Source: Capsicum annuum (Eukaryota > Streptophyta > Magnoliopsida > Solanales > Solanaceae). Taken from it: a DNA stretch of 64,000 bases. Location of the stretch: contig NC_061122.1 in the NCBI RefSeq assembly GCF_002878395.1, positions 74,976,411 through 75,040,410 on the forward strand, written 5' to 3'. The translations under genes and the position numbers were made by a program. Positions 1-13,200 of the stretch are shown piece by piece (position 1 is the first letter of the stretch; every line of letters begins with the position of its first letter). The notes beneath the pieces are model-generated. The model ran no database searches. It was not told the origin of the DNA and saw only the letters and a list, made by a program, of their open reading frames with translations.

Positions 1-1480
1 GGTAATTGAAAATAAGATAAATCCTATGGCATAGTTGTGATAGCCACGATTATGGACAAGATGAAATGATCGCAGCATCTTGGGTTTATACCCCGGGAAA
101 ATTGTGTAATTTTCTATAGCCGGCCCCAAATCCCATATAAGGCAAAAACCCTTTCTTATTTGGCATTCACTTCTTTGAAAATTGAATTTGGAGACTTTGT
201 AAACCCTACTAATTTGGGCAAGAATATTGTGTTTAATATTTCCAAGTTTTTTTAGTTGTAATTGAAGCTAAATCAAAGGATACTCTTGTTTGCATCTTCA
301 ATGGAAGCATTTAATGATCCTTTTGGTATATTTTTCTCCCTAACTTCATGAGTAGCTAATCATTTACCTTGGGATTATGTTGAAATAGGGTGAAAATACG
401 TGTGGGTTGTGATTTATTAGTGTAGATACGTAGTTGCTGATGATGGGTTTCACTAATGCTTGCTTGGATGAGTTGGGGTTTTTGGGTGAAAACCCAAATT
501 CCCTAAATGGATTTGTGGGTGAAAACCCCAAATTTTCTAAATCTCACATCATCCTTGAAATAGGGATGTGAGTATATATTTTGATCCAATATCATCCTTA
601 AAAGAGGGATATGGGTGACTAGGCATTAGTGAACAATAGTTAGGTGTAGATTATTCCCTTTTCATTATCTTGGAACTAAGGGTGAATTGAGAATTATCTA
701 TGTCTTAGGCATCTTCCTAGAAATAAGGATTCCCAATTGAGGTATTAGGTGGATTTGATTGCCACATCCATGAGGTATTCAAAAGGATCCATGGGTGACA
801 ATCTTGAGGTTTGGTTGTAAGATTAAGCTCAAGAACTCCTAACCTAGCCTACCCATGTAGTTGTTGAATAGAATTTGCACTCAATGATCATGATCCCATG
901 CATTATTTGCCCCTAGGAAGACATAATCCCAAGACTTATCCCATAATGAAATCTTATTCATAATTTTTTCCTTTAATTGCTAGTTTGACTAGACTTTGGT
1001 AAAACAACTCTTCAAAACTATAACATCCCTCCCGAAAAAATAAATTTAAATTTATGCATTTCATTTCATTTACACCACAGGCATACACTTAGATGATATC
1101 AACACCTATAGGGTTTGGAGACTAGATTCACTCCTCGAGGATTCAACCTCAATGTGAGTTGAGCTATTTTGACAATGATCATCCTATATCAAAACAATGG
1201 TGTAGGTGAACCAGATCAGTCAACAATATCTTGAACTGCTTCAGGAGGAGGGGAAGGCACCTAGTGTATATCATCACGAACCCCTTTAAGCATATTATCT
1301 CTTTTTGGCTCTGTCATCCGACTAGATATTTGTATGATCCTCTCTTGATTTGAATTCAATGGGAGTAAGGGATTGCCTCTACTCTATGTGGTAGGCATAC
1401 ACCGGTGAATACCCAACTAAGAACAAAAACAAAAAGACCCGTAAGATGCAACAACCTCGATTTACAAGTCAACACCATAC
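1..1480. other. Intergenic repeat DNA, no gene seen
   Basis: No credible coding frame was found on either strand. The first 350 bases read like a retroelement LTR or leader on the plus strand: a possible TATA-like CATATAAGG near 137, then T-rich sequence. The stretch 470-610 has repeated short blocks of the type GGGTGAAAACCC. Because the primer-binding site at 1481-1498 faces left, the part next to it is expected to be 5' untranslated or degenerate gag sequence of a minus-strand LTR retrotransposon. I could not recognise protein motifs in it. Confidence 0.4.
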
Positions 1481-1498
1481 TCCCCAGCAACGGCACCA
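1481..1498 (-). other. Primer-binding site of an LTR retrotransposon
   Basis: The minus strand reads TGGTGCCGTTGCTGGGGA. This matches the TGGCGCCGTTGCCGGGGA-type primer site (tRNA-Arg class) that I know from plant Athila/Tat-lineage Ty3/gypsy elements. It lies a few bases inside an LTR that ends in CA on the minus strand (plus-strand TG at 1505-1506). It sets the orientation: the element interior runs to the left and is cut by the window edge. Confidence 0.7.
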
Positions 1499-2507
1499 AA
1501 ATTTTGATGATGCCTAAACTATAGCTTCAGTCTGAAGACTATGCGGTCGCTGTTAAATATAGTCATCCAAAAAAGGTTGGGGTTAATTCCCAAGGGAAAA
1601 TGTGAAATTGCAGCTCTCAGCTACTGTAATTCAATGGGCGAAATTGAAAAAGTAAATAGGGGGATTGTAGCGTCAATATTGAACAAGTAGTTATTATCAA
1701 CTGTGGTTGTAATGATTCATCGGTGAACACTAGGATTGTGTTACCCCTAGCTTCTCAACTCCGTAGGATCATCGTACTTTATTGAACCAACCCAATATCT
1801 TACATACAGAATCTGATAAGTTATGTAACACCAACCGTCTTCGGGACTAGCTAACCAATTTCACCCTTTACCTTTTGAGTCTCAGGATATCACCTTACTA
1901 ACCCTTATCTTAGATCCCAGTTAACTATTACCTTTTGAGTCTCTAGTTATTTAATGACAGCTAACCATCTTACTTCGATAATACCTAGTAGCGTGGATCA
2001 TCAGTTAAACTTTAAATTACTATTGTAATTATCTATTCCTAGTCACTATTCCTCTTTTGGAGTAAGTAGAAATAATCTAAGTGGGATCCTAATGTTTGCA
2101 AATGCTATAGAAATTAAAATAAAGATAATACAATAAATGCATGGGTATCAGTTTAGAACAACATAGCACTTCCCCTACTTCATCAATCTGCCAAGGTTTC
2201 CACAACCCTAGCTAAGGGTTTTTAGCCACTCATGCTTGTGAAGTAATCAACAATGCTCATAATTGAAAGAATAAGATGTAATCACAATAATCACAACTGA
2301 AAACCCAAAACTTCAACTGAATTAATCAACCAAAATCAATATAAGAGAATTCCAAGACCAAAATCGGATCACAGAATCAAAATATGTTTGTAAGTATCAA
2401 AAGTTCATAACTTCTACTAAAAAACATATAAATGGGTATTTATAGTAAATGAGGAAACCCTAAAAATTAAAGCCCAAACAAAAAAAGACAAAAAGAGTCG
2501 GTGGCCA

Positions 2508-2880
2508 CTTACTTGGGCCACATACAGTCTGCTAGTAGGCGTATATACCACATGCGGTCCGTATGTAGACCCAGGTAAGTGCTTGAAATTTTTTTTGCAC
2601 TATTCATTCTCGAGATTTTGGACTTCTGGTACTTACCTTACACACATGCAGTCCGCATATACTATACGCAGTCCGCATATAGACATAGGTAAGTGACAGA
2701 AGTTCTTCTTCAACTCTTGCACTCTTTGGATCTTCAATTCTGGTAGTTACCTTAGTCACATACAGACCACAAGTGCTATATGTGGACATAGGTAAGTGCC
2801 AGGCCTTCCAATTCTTGCAACCAAGCTTCCGAACTTTAAGTTTTAGCATATGTTTTGGTCACATACATTCGGTAAGTGCC
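2508..2880. repeat. Tandem repeat, about 120 bp x 3
   Basis: Three to three and a half diverged copies of a roughly 115-125 bp unit. Each carries an ACTTACCT...CACATACAGTCCGC block followed by a GACCTAGGTAAGTG-like block, starting near 2509, 2632 and 2747, with a partial copy near 2855. An 81-residue frame on the minus strand here is a by-product of the repeat and not a gene. The array sits in U3 of the LTR. Confidence 0.75.
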
Positions 2881-2937
2881 ACAAATGTCCAAAAATGATC
2901 AAGTATCAAAAAACTCCATTTTCATCTTTTTCGTGAA

Positions 2938-3433
2938 GGGAAAAGACATCGTTTCCACCCCAAACTATACCCAAAAAGTCAAAGCCACACCTAAACTATA
3001 CTAGTGACCTATTACACACCTAAACTATAAAAAAGTAAAACTATTTACACCCTGTCAGGCTACCACCACTTGCATGTGGTGTAGTGTTTTACACGCGCTG
3101 CCACGTCAGCACCACGTCAGTAAAAAGTATCATTTTTTATAGTTATGGTGTGTAATAGGTCACTTATATAGTTTAGGTATGGATTCGACTTTTCAACTAT
3201 AGTTTGGGGTGGAAACTATGCCTTTTCCCTTAATGTTTTTAGCCGTTTACTTTTGTTATTTAATAGACTGGATGCACCTAAAATAAGTGTAAGAATGCAC
3301 CTTAGAATGGGGGTCACGGGGAGGTAATAATATCACTTTTATATAGCTAAGGTGTGTAATAGGTCACTTATATAATTTAGGTGTGGCTTATACTTTTCTT
3401 ATATAGTATGGGGTGGAAATGATGCCTTTTCCC
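2938..3433. mobile_element. Mutator-like MITE with 10-bp target-site duplication
   Basis: A 496-bp non-coding element bounded by terminal inverted repeats of at least 24 bp: GGGAAAAGACATCGTTTCC at the left, and GGGAAAAGGCATCATTTCC when the right end is read on the minus strand. Both sides carry the same 10 bases, TTTTCGTGAA (2928-2937 and 3434-3443), as a target-site duplication. A 9-11-bp duplication is typical of the Mutator superfamily. The right terminal block of about 70 bp is present twice, ending at about 3231 and at 3433, so the element contains an internal terminal duplication or a nested relative. No transposase is encoded. Confidence 0.85.
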
Positions 3434-3443
3434 TTTTCGTGAA

Positions 3444-5439
3444 CTTAGCATCCAAAACCTAGTTTTCTAATAAACATACCTAAAACACATCATATCTAAC
3501 AAAAAAAATCTAAAAATCATGCATATTTTCCTCGTTTTAAGCGTCAAAAGTGTTATATTTCTATAGCACATCAAAACACATAAATTACTTCTAGGAAATC
3601 ATATATTATATCCAAACTCATAGCAAAATAGACAGACAAAAAAATATACATAACCTAGATCAAATAAAATTAAATGCAGTCGATGGCAAACATAAATAGT
3701 GGTTTTAATAACTGCGTCAGAAGCCTTAACCTCTAGTATACCTAGGAAAGTATATTAATAGAAACATCTTTCTACAAAATGTATACCTCAACTACTACAT
3801 CTGCATCTTGTCTGATCTCCACCCATAGCAACCTAAGAACCAGCTCCCTACCTCTAATGGGTAGTGCTGGTGTTTTGTAGCCTTGAACTTGAGAACCTTG
3901 TTATGTATCACCCTACCTATGCATAGGAATATCTATGGAATAATTACCTAATACTATACACTTATAGCATTGACTGTTATATATTAATTGATAAGATAGT
4001 CTGGGTAAGTAGAGTGTTTACCATGTTTTGAGTATCTGAAATGAGAACCTGGAAATCCTATATTATGCTTTGACTACACTAAATGCTATAGTCAGATAAC
4101 TCATGCCTGAAATCTATAATACCAAATGAATAGGCATTTTGGATAAGAAATGGTGAGATCTACTTGAATAGTCTCTACCTCAAAATAAAGTACCACTGAT
4201 GCTAACATAACTGTGAACCCTCTTATCATTGACCATGTAGCCTTGATGACATATCATCTCAATACTCTTTACATTATCAATAACCTATTGGAAGAAAACT
4301 CTGGTATTCAATAAATGTGTTGTATCCAAATAAAGCAAAGTAAGCAACCTATTCATGAACCTCATGATTCAATACTCCTCTATTGATAGAATCATCAATA
4401 CATGATAAGTTAAGGCTTGGATCCTTGTCTCAAAATCGGTAACTTACTATGAACCCTATTTGAGACCTTAATTGATCTCCCATGCTTCCCCTCCAACCAA
4501 GAGGCATATTCTTCCTAAGACAGGCCTTAGACAATTTAGTTCATGTAATAACAAGTGAATCAAATGACTTGCAACCAAGGTAGGACCTCCACCATAACAT
4601 AGATAGCCCTAAAATATGAAATATAGTATAATCAACAATATGTGACTCAACCAAATTGAGTTTATGCAATATATCCTAATAGTTGCCTAAAACTCATAAG
4701 AATCCTCTATAAGTTCATTAGTTAGATGAGGAGGACCCATACTAACATATAGATCAAACATATTTTTCTCCTATAGTGACATCATTGGTTTAGTCAAACC
4801 TAAGGAGAAATAAGAGGCATTAGTAAAGCATCCATATGGGGAGCTATAATAGCATCTAGTTGCACCATAATTTTATTAAAAATATGCACTAATATCTGAT
4901 CTGAAGTATGAGACTTAACTCTAGTGTGAGAACCATCTCGAGTGATAGATAGAACCCCAATCTATGGCATACCCTTTAAAAATTTTAAAATATAAACCAT
5001 AGTGTCCTACAATACTAGAGAATCCACAAACTAGGGTGGTGCTTGTGTTAGGCCATCTTTTTATCATGGACCTTATAATACTCTAAAGAATATTCAACCT
5101 GCAGGACTCTACTCTAACTGGGACTCAAGCAGGTATCTATTCTCTAGCCAGTGTCACCATGGCCTCGACCCCAACCTCTAACCCTACCAAATGCTATAAT
5201 GCATGAAGTAGTTACAAGTCGTGTTATGGGCTCCTGATCTCTATTAAAATGTGTCTTAACTATATAAGTGAAAAAAAATATTTAGTAACAAATAGACAAA
5301 TGCATATGATAAGGAATCATAGAACGTAAGTATAGTTAAGATGTCCTGTATCATATTGAAGATAGATACATACATTACTGTATTGATTCCCAAGAATATA
5401 CTAGGCACTTGCCCTTGTACTCAAAACTAGTGAACCTAG
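3444..5439. other. Degenerate repeat DNA, no gene recognised
   Basis: No reading frame of note. On the minus strand the part near 5110-5210 gives short Gly/Arg-rich runs in several frames (CCTCGACCCCAACCTC on the plus strand) and 4640-4990 gives broken gag-like text, but neither is enough to name a family. This may be the remains of another retroelement. The left border of the LINE that follows is not sharp. Confidence 0.4.
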
Positions 5440-7343
5440 AGCTCTGATTAAAAAATATCATAATCTAAAATTTAAGTCATAATAACACTTATATCAATCC
5501 CTAGTTGGTAATCTAAATCATTGATAAATACAAGAACATCAACATTTAATATTACACTAATCTATGGGCTCAATGACTAAGTTTTAAGAAGGAAGTTATG
5601 GAGTGAATTACAGGAGTTAAGGGGAGAACAGAAAGGGTTCGTGGAAATATTATAGGACTTTGATTGTGTATTGAATAAAGATGAGAGGATGGGAAGACAT
5701 GTGAAAATGATAGAGATGAGAGAGTTTAGACAACATATTGCAGTATTTGAAGTGCAACATCTCAAGTCAATAGAGGCTTTCTATATATGGATCAATAAGT
5801 AAAAAAAGTACAACAACATATGTAGTAGACAGATAGAGTTTTGGTCCCCAATGATTAGATCACACAACTACCAATATATGATGTCAAATATACAAGTGAG
5901 GGACCTTATGACCAATTTTCTGCCCCATATTTAATTCTGAAGATAATGCATTACCCAGGAGACAGATGTTCAGATACTTTAATATATGGAAAATAGACTA
6001 GGGTATAAAAAAGTTTGGCAAATTGAAAGAGAAGAGTACATGGTAGGAACATATTTCAAGTGGTCGAAAAATTGTACAGAATGAAGGAGGTCTTTCAGAA
6101 TAATTATAGAGAAAACTTCAAGGATAATAAGGTTTAAACTAACAAAGCACTGAAGAACTGATGAAATGCTAGGATGATCTACAATAATAGTTAATGAATC
6201 ATCAAATAATTTAAAGGGTAGAGAGAACCAACTACAACTTTTGGGAATCTCAAAGACGTTAGTGTACTATCTTGAATAGAAGAATTAGATTTAATTACTA
6301 AAGGAGGGTGATATAAATACTATATTCTATCATAACTTCCTAAAGACAAAAAGAAACAATAATAGAGTGTTTGCAATAAGAGATAAAAAAATTTCACAAC
6401 AAACAAGAACAAAATGAAATCAGTGTGGCATTCATAGAGTATTATATAGATCTATTAGGGTAGTCCAGCACAATGAGGCAATATGTTATCGGTGACATAT
6501 TTAAGAGAGGACCAATGATAATAAAAGATGCAATTACAACTACCATTCATGCAGAAGGATATGAAATGTACAATACGGACTTTAGATAGCAATAAATCTC
6601 TAGGACCTGGTGAATATGGTAGCCAATTTTTCAAAGCTAATTGAGATATTGTAAGCAGGGATGTAGTGGCAGGGTAATGGAGTTTTTTCAAACTGAGCCA
6701 TTGAGGAGTGGCTTAAATAGCACTCTCTTTACATTGATTCCAAAAGATATTCATGCAAGGACAATAGGAGATTACAGGTCCACTTCATATTGCAATACCT
6801 ATATCAGACAATATCGAAGGTGTTATTTTCTAAAATAAAAAAAGATATTGCCAAAAATCATATTAAGCAATCAAAGTGCACTTGTGGATGGAAGGAGTAT
6901 GCAAAATATATTAATATATCAGGACTTGGCCAAACTCTACAATAAGAAGAACATCGCTAGTAGTTGCCTCATAAAATAATTTTTTGTAAAGCATATGATA
7001 ATATGGAGTGGGAATTTTTCTATGGAATTTTGGATGGTCATAATTTTTCACATAATTTCATAGGATGGTAATAGAGTGTGTGACTACTACATAGTATATT
7101 ATCACATTGAATAGGAAGGTTCATTGAAAAATATAAGGAGGGGTCTCATACATGGAGACCTTATGCCACCATTTTAATTTGTGATATGCATGGAATAATT
7201 CACAAGGATTGTGAATTAGTTGTCCACTTAAGAATGATTTGCCAATTATAATATCTGTAAAGAAATAAAATTAAATCATCTTTGCTTCACGGATGATATG
7301 CCAAAATTTAGCAACGTGATATCAATACTATAAGGATGATATT
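5440..7343 (+). pseudogene. L1-type LINE, 5' portion (endonuclease and start of reverse transcriptase)
   Basis: Plus-strand remains of ORF2 of a plant L1-like non-LTR retrotransposon, with many stops and frameshifts. Readable blocks in order are: the endonuclease C-terminal region with DFDCVLNKDERMGR at 5656-5697 (family form is GDFN...DR); the linker block KEGDINTIFYHNFLKTKRNN from 6301, matching the W.KEGD.NT.FFH...K.RR.N signature of plant L1 elements; then reverse-transcriptase text such as SNKSLGPGEYGSQFFK (6586-6633) and VDGRSMQNILIYQDLAKL (near 6886-6940). The LINE is cut at 7343 by the gypsy element and resumes at about 17701. Most shorter frames listed over this interval on the other strand are shadows. 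Confidence 0.8.
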
Positions 7344-9924
7344 TGTAACGCCCCGAGTCGGGTACCTCGGATGCTACACAGTAATACTGTAATAACAATA
7401 TAGTTGAATAAAGGCAGAAATCTAACGGAAATCTATCATAAGGTTCAAAACTGAATAATACTAAATAAAACAATGTCCGAACAAGGTATAACAATACCAA
7501 AACTAAATACAACTGTCTAAAATACTTTAGTTTGAAAGCCTTTAAAATAGTCTGAACTGTGAAGTTGATGGGACATGTCCCCAACTAACTCTGACTGCTT
7601 AAATAACTAAGTACTAAAATAATGAAATAATAAAACAATCATGTTCTCGAACTATGAGGAATCACCACTGACTCTAACTACTGATATATAAGCTGCTAAG
7701 CGTGATAGAGAACCTGAGCGTCCGAACCTATGGTATAAAACACCATAGCGTAAGAAAAAAGTATGCTTCAGTAGATGAGAATGTACTGGTACCCAAAGTG
7801 AGGTAAGGTTGAATGCAAGGGTTCATATGCATGAACTAAAACTGACTGAATAACATGAACATGACTACGTGCGAATACATTCATGAATACATAACTGTAA
7901 CTAAATTCATAAGGATTTTGAATACTGAGTTTACTATTAATGTGGATTATCGATAACTGATATAACTGATAACTAAGTGATTGTGTCTGACAGCCCTGAT
8001 GCTGATGGAACTAGCTGAGTTCCGTATTGAGCAGAGTAACTATAGCTGACAGTCCTGATTCTGTAGAAATACCTGAGTTCTTTACTGAAGTTTGAAACTG
8101 TGACTGTGGGAGGCAATCATTAACTGATATGCCTCTTTTTTTCTAGATAGATATGGAGTCCAACCTGTAACCCCAGTTGGAAGGGTGTTAGTACCGTGCC
8201 ACGTGTAAGGACAAGCACTGAGTGACCCTCATCTGGCAGGTACTTTAATGAGAATGGTGGGACCATCAGCTGATAGGTTAAGCCACCTCATCAACCCTCA
8301 CCTGATAGGTTTGATGTCCTAACCTACATTGGCTACGTAGTTCTAGAACGCAAGGACTGCTTCTAAGGATCACATCCTTTACTGGCATATGAGTCCCCAT
8401 CCTTGGGTCCACTCGGTGCTGAATCCTACTCCCAACTGAATAGACATTGAACTGATTATACTGATATGAACTGGACTGAGTTCATTGAGTTTACTGAGTT
8501 TTCCTGAGTTGTGTAATTGACTGAGTTCCATTGAGTTCTAAAAATAACTGAGCGTACTACTAATCATGATAAGACTGAGATTACTCTATAACTGACACTG
8601 GCTCTAGGCACACAGCTAAGTTTTTGGGTATTAAATACCCCCAGGACTCAATAGCATGAGTAGTAATGAGACATGACAACACTTGCATACTTGGCAATAG
8701 CCAACAACTCACAATACAATTATTGAGGCATTTTATCGAGCATTTGAAAGTCATGAACTTGTACATGAATAGGAATGCACATTAGTGTGTCATGATTCAT
8801 TCACTAAGACCTTTCATCAAACACTTAGCATGCATTAACTTGTACATGAATGGGGTTTTCTTGTTAACATACTATGATGGAACTATTTTATTCACATAGT
8901 CATTTTGTCAAACATCATGGGATCATGCTTTGGTCACATAATAATCAATGCATCCTGTTACCATGGCTACATCCATGAACTTGCAAATTGAAGGGTTTAT
9001 CATGAAAATCATGTAAATCATCACATAACAGATTGAATTCTTGTAGTTAATAGTTTATAACATGAATCAAAACCCAATAACAACAAAAACATGAAATTCA
9101 ATTCAAGTAAGTCATGAAAACTCATAAATATACAATCTTTGTATTTTGAAAGAGATTCTTGAACTTCATGGGTAAAAGGGACCCATGAATAAACACCTAG
9201 AATACCTTAGAATGTTAATCCTTGAAGGTTCTTGAAGAAATTCTTGAGCCTTGTTCTTTAATTTTGAAACTAGGGTTTCTTGCTTTTGAGAGAGAATGAT
9301 GAAATTGGGGGAAAATTGAGTGAATAATGATATATTTAGGTCATATGGGAATTCATTTTGTGTTTTAGGCTGACCTAGTTCATGGGAAAAGTCTAAGATG
9401 CCCTTGGAATTTAAAATCCCATAACTGGAATACGGATTAGAGCCTTATCGTGATGCAGTGGATTGGCCATTGCTATGCTTACCGCGATATGACCCAATCA
9501 TGGTAAGCTACTAGATCGTGACATTTGCTAATTTGAGCCTCATCACGATACAGCCTAATCGTGGTGAGCTACTAGAATTTGTAAAATGCCAAAATGGCTT
9601 TCATCGCGACGTGATGGATGGACCATCGCTATACTTACCTTGATGCGGTCTTATCGCAGTGAGCTACAGTTTCAAAAATTTGTATTCGATCTAATCCTCA
9701 TTCAAAAAATCTGAAACTTACCTGAGACATGCTATTTCCACCCCTGAATATGACTTAACTTAGAAATTAACTTTCTAAGGTCTAGAAGGTCATAAATAAA
9801 TTCACTGAAATTTGAAGGGCTTAGAAAGAACTAAGTCTTAATACCTAGCTGAAATTTTCTAACTTTGGGACCCCTCAATAAGCTTTAAAGGCTGAGTTAA
9901 GCTTATGATTTGCAGAGTCTTACA
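7344..9924 (-). mobile_element. 3' LTR of the chromodomain gypsy element
   Basis: A 2581-bp LTR. On the plus strand it begins TGTAACGCCCCGAG and ends TCTTACA, so on the element's own strand it is TGTAAGAC...GTTACA. It pairs with 15084-17695, to which it is clearly similar throughout. This copy lacks about 75 bases present near 15120-15185 in the other LTR. The purine-rich tract expected next to a 3' LTR follows on the interior side (TCTCCCCCTTGGG at 9928-9940 on the plus strand). Between 9440 and 9670 it has CpG-rich inverted blocks repeated three to four times. Confidence 0.9.
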
Positions 9925-10258
9925 ATATCTCCCCCTTGGGTACATTTGTCCTCGAATGAGACTAAGCTGAGGACACAGATAAACTAAACTTAGTCACTTA
10001 GCGTGGACCTCTAAAACATAGTTACATGACTGACATTACTGATAAACTATAATTTCATGCTGAGCATGCATATCTGATGCATGAGTACATGACTGAGGAT
10101 ACTGATAAGCTGAAGTTTCTTACTCAACATGCATGTCTGATGCATGAGTACATGTCTGAAATGATAAATGCATGACTGAATATGCAATAGTAATAGATAC
10201 GAAGTTTAAAAATTAAATATGAACATAAAGCTGAGTAAAGCAAAGGAAAACTTTTACC

Positions 10259-10501
10259 TTAAGCTGGATCTGAGTTTGCGGAGAAGAGGTGAGGATACTT
10301 GGTTTGCATATCTACTTCTGCTTCCCAAGTAGCTTCCTCAATAGACTGACTCCGCCGAAGAACTTTGACTAAGGGAACTTCTTTGCTACTCAGTCTAAAA
10401 ATCTGATGATCGAGGATGTGAACTGAAACCTCTTCGAAAGAAAGATCATTCTGAATTTCTAGGCCTTCTGTAGGGACTACGATGGCTGAGTCACCTATCA
10501 C
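10259..10501 (-). pseudogene. Chromodomain end of gypsy integrase
   Basis: An 80-codon open stretch at the C-terminus of the polyprotein. It contains ILDHQIFRLSSKEVPLVKV and then RSQSIEEATWEAEVDMQTKY, followed by PHLF. This is the chromodomain layout seen in Tekay-type integrases: a beta hairpin ending in a V-V-W-like strand, then the A-T-W-E-A-E helix block. In this family the domain is thought to direct insertion into heterochromatin. The upstream part of integrase is separated from it by stops, and the first methionine is not a real start. The stop codon at 10259 is likely the original end of pol. Confidence 0.85.
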
Positions 10502-11640
10502 TTCTTAAGAAAGGATACATAGAACACTGGGTGGACTGAAGACAGATCTGAAGAAATTTCGAGCTCATAAGCTACTTTGCTGAAGAGAATGAGAATTTTA
10601 AAGTTACCGACATATTAAGGACTGAGTTTCTCTTTCTTACCGAACCTCTTCACTCCCTTCATGGGAGAGATTTTCAAATATATTAAATCACTAATCTCAA
10701 ACTCAAGATCCTTTCTTTGTATATCTGCACATGATTTCTGATGGCTCTGAGCTGTTATGAACCTTTCTCTGATCAACTAAACTTTTTCTGAGGTATCGAA
10801 TACCAAGTTAGGACGTGCTACAACGGCCTCACCCACTTCGAATCAACCGATTGGAAATCTACTTCTCCTACCATAGAGAGCTTCAGATGGAGCCATCTGA
10901 ATATTGGAATGATATTTATTATTGTATGCAAACTCAATCAAAGGCAAATGGTCATCCCAACTACCTTTAACATCAATTGCACACGCCCTTAGCATATGCT
11001 CTAAAGTCTGATGGTCCTCTCTACTTTACCATCTATCTAAGGATGAAAGGTTGTACTGAGGTGAACTCGGGTACCAAGACCCTTTTGGAATGCTTTCTAT
11101 AAATGAGAGGTAAACTAGGTACCTCTATTTGAGAAAGTGACAATGGAACACCGTGCAATCTGACCAACTCTTTGATGTAGAGTTTGGCATAATCCTCGGC
11201 TGAATAAGAGGTATGGACTAAAAGAAAATGAGTTGATTTGGTCATCCTGTCTATAATAACCCAAACTAAATCATGCTGGCAATGAGTACGAGGCAAACCC
11301 ATCACAAAGTCCATGTTCACTTCTTCCCACTTCCAAGTAGGAATACTAAACTCTTGCATGGACCCACTAGGCTTCTGATGCTCAATCTTAACCTGCTGAC
11401 ATGTTAAGTACTTAGCCATAAAATCTATGATATCTCTCTTCATCCCACTCCACTAATAGTTTTCCTGGAAATTGTGGTACATATTAGTGGCCCCTGGGTT
11501 AATCGAGTAACACACACCATGCGCTTCTGCAAGAATTCGCTTTCTTAAGTCATTAACATAAAGCACATACAGAAGACCTTGACAATGCAGAGCATTATCT
11601 CTTCCTTAGGAGAAAACCTTTACTTTATAATATCTGACTG
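10502..11640 (-). pseudogene. Gypsy integrase, broken
   Basis: Minus-strand integrase remains. The longest open stretch (11033-11443) starts MKRDIIDFMAKYLTCQQVKI, the conserved region after the zinc-binding domain, then continues through WKWEEVNMDFVMGLPRT, where D of MDF is the first catalytic acidic residue of the DDE core, and WVIIDRMTKSTHFL. The part that should hold the second D is frameshifted. Upstream (about 11470-11580) the HHCC region can be glimpsed in another frame. Stops near 11033 and 11444 separate it from neighbours. It would have inserted element cDNA into the genome. Confidence 0.85.
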
Positions 11641-13200
11641 ACTCTTTCAACTATAATAAATTGGGATCCTTATCCTGTTTCTCCTTCTCTTCGGAAACTA
11701 GAGATGATTCTGAACTACTCTGTACCCATATACTACCTTCTGTTAAATCAAATAAGTGGACACCTAGTCAGGCTAACTGATGAACTTCCTGGGATAACTT
11801 CTTCTTTCTGTCCTCAACATGAGCAACACTGCCCATAAACAGTCTACTGAGATCATCAACCACTATATTAGCCTTGCCTAGATGAAAAAAGACACTTATG
11901 TCATAGTCTTTCAACAACTCCAACCACCTTCTCTGAATGAAGTTAAGATCTTTCTAAGAGAACACATATTGAAGGCTCTTATGGTATGTGAACATATCAA
12001 TATGCCTCCCATATAAATAATGCCTCCAAATCTTTAAGGCAAACACCATTGCTGCTAACTCAAGATCATGAGTAGAATAGTTCTTCTTATGAAGTTTAAG
12101 TTTTCTGGAGGCATAGGCTATGACCTTACCATGCTACATAAGGAAATAACCCAAACGTACTCTGGATGCATCACAGTACACCACAAAGCCATCTAAACCA
12201 TCTAGGAGAGCCAAAACTGGGGCCGAGGTGATTCGAGTCTTCAACTCCTGAAAACTCTTCTCACAAGAATCTGACCACTAGAATTTGTCTTTCTTATGAG
12301 TCAATCTGGACATAGGGAATCAATAGACAAAAATCCCTCAACAAACCATCTGTAATAGCCAGCCAAACCCAAGAAACTCCTGATATCTAATGGAGAGATG
12401 GGTTTGGTTCAATTTCTCACTGCTTAGGTCTTTTGGGGATCAACTCTAATACTATCACCGGAAATGATATGGCCAAAAAATGCTACTAATCTTATCCAAA
12501 ATTCTCACTTAATTAATTTTGCAAATAACTAATGATTTCTGAGTGTCTACAATACTATTCTGATATGGTCTGCATGATCACGCTCACTGCTGGAATACAC
12601 AAAGATGTCATCTATGAAGACTTTAACGAACATGTCCAAGTACTGCTTAAACACGCGGTTCATTAAGTCCATGAAAGATACTGGGGAATTAGTAAGATCA
12701 AATGACATGATTAAGAATTCAAAGTGACCATACCGAGTTCTAAAAGTTGTCTTTGGGATGTCACATTCTCTAACTCTGAGTTGATGATAGCCTTATCTGA
12801 GGTCTATCTTAGAAAAATAACTGGTACCCTGAAGCTGTTCAAGCAAGTCAGCGATTCGGAGAAGTGGATACTTATTTTTCACTGTAACCTTATTGAGCTT
12901 ACGGTATTCTATGCAAATTTTGAGATAACCATCTTTCATGCTCATGAATAAAACTGGTGCACCCCATGGGGACACATTGGGTCTGATGAATCCCTTTCCT
13001 AATATATCCTTCAACTTTTCTTTTAATTCTCTGAGCTCTGCAGGTTCTATTCTGAATTGCAGAATAGATATGGGATGAGTATCTGGAAAAAGGTCAATGT
13101 CGAAGTCTATTTCCTCTTTCGCAAGAAATTTTGAGAAGATCTTTGAGAAAAATGTCTTAGTATTCATTCACTACTGGGACTGATTCAAGACTTGGAGTTT
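11641..13200 (-). pseudogene. Gypsy reverse transcriptase and RNase H, broken
   Basis: The 124-codon stretch 12793-13167 holds the start of reverse transcriptase, with the [18 protein letters not shown] block, [16 protein letters not shown], and YFSKIDLR, motifs of Ty3/gypsy enzymes. The active-site block reads [13 protein letters not shown] at about 12602-12640 (F-x-D-D form). RNase H text such as [20 protein letters not shown] lies near 12050-12130 on the minus strand, and its acidic residues are partly preserved. Several stop codons and frameshifts interrupt the sequence, so this is a dead copy. Confidence 0.85.

Larger units (their letters stand above)
1505..3600 (-). mobile_element. LTR of an Athila/Tat-like Ty3/gypsy element (minus strand)
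   Basis: This is the 5' LTR that belongs to the primer site at 1481-1498. On the minus strand it ends in CA at 1506-1505 and has a promoter-like TATA box (TACTATAAATACCC) at about 2435-2446, the expected place between U3 and R. U3 contains a 120-bp tandem repeat (2508-2880). A MITE is inserted at 2938-3433. Continuous LTR-like sequence resumes after the MITE, so the LTR probably extends to about 3600. The outer border is not sharply visible, and no second LTR is inside the window. Confidence 0.55.

Noticed and set aside
2604..2849. 81-codon minus-strand frame with internal repeats
   Set aside because: It is generated by a 120-bp tandem repeat in an LTR. No start context or domain supports it.
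8581..8766. Conserved 61-codon frame found twice (also at 16355-16540)
   Set aside because: Both copies lie at the same place in the two LTRs of one element. Being kept in both reflects LTR copying and not selection.
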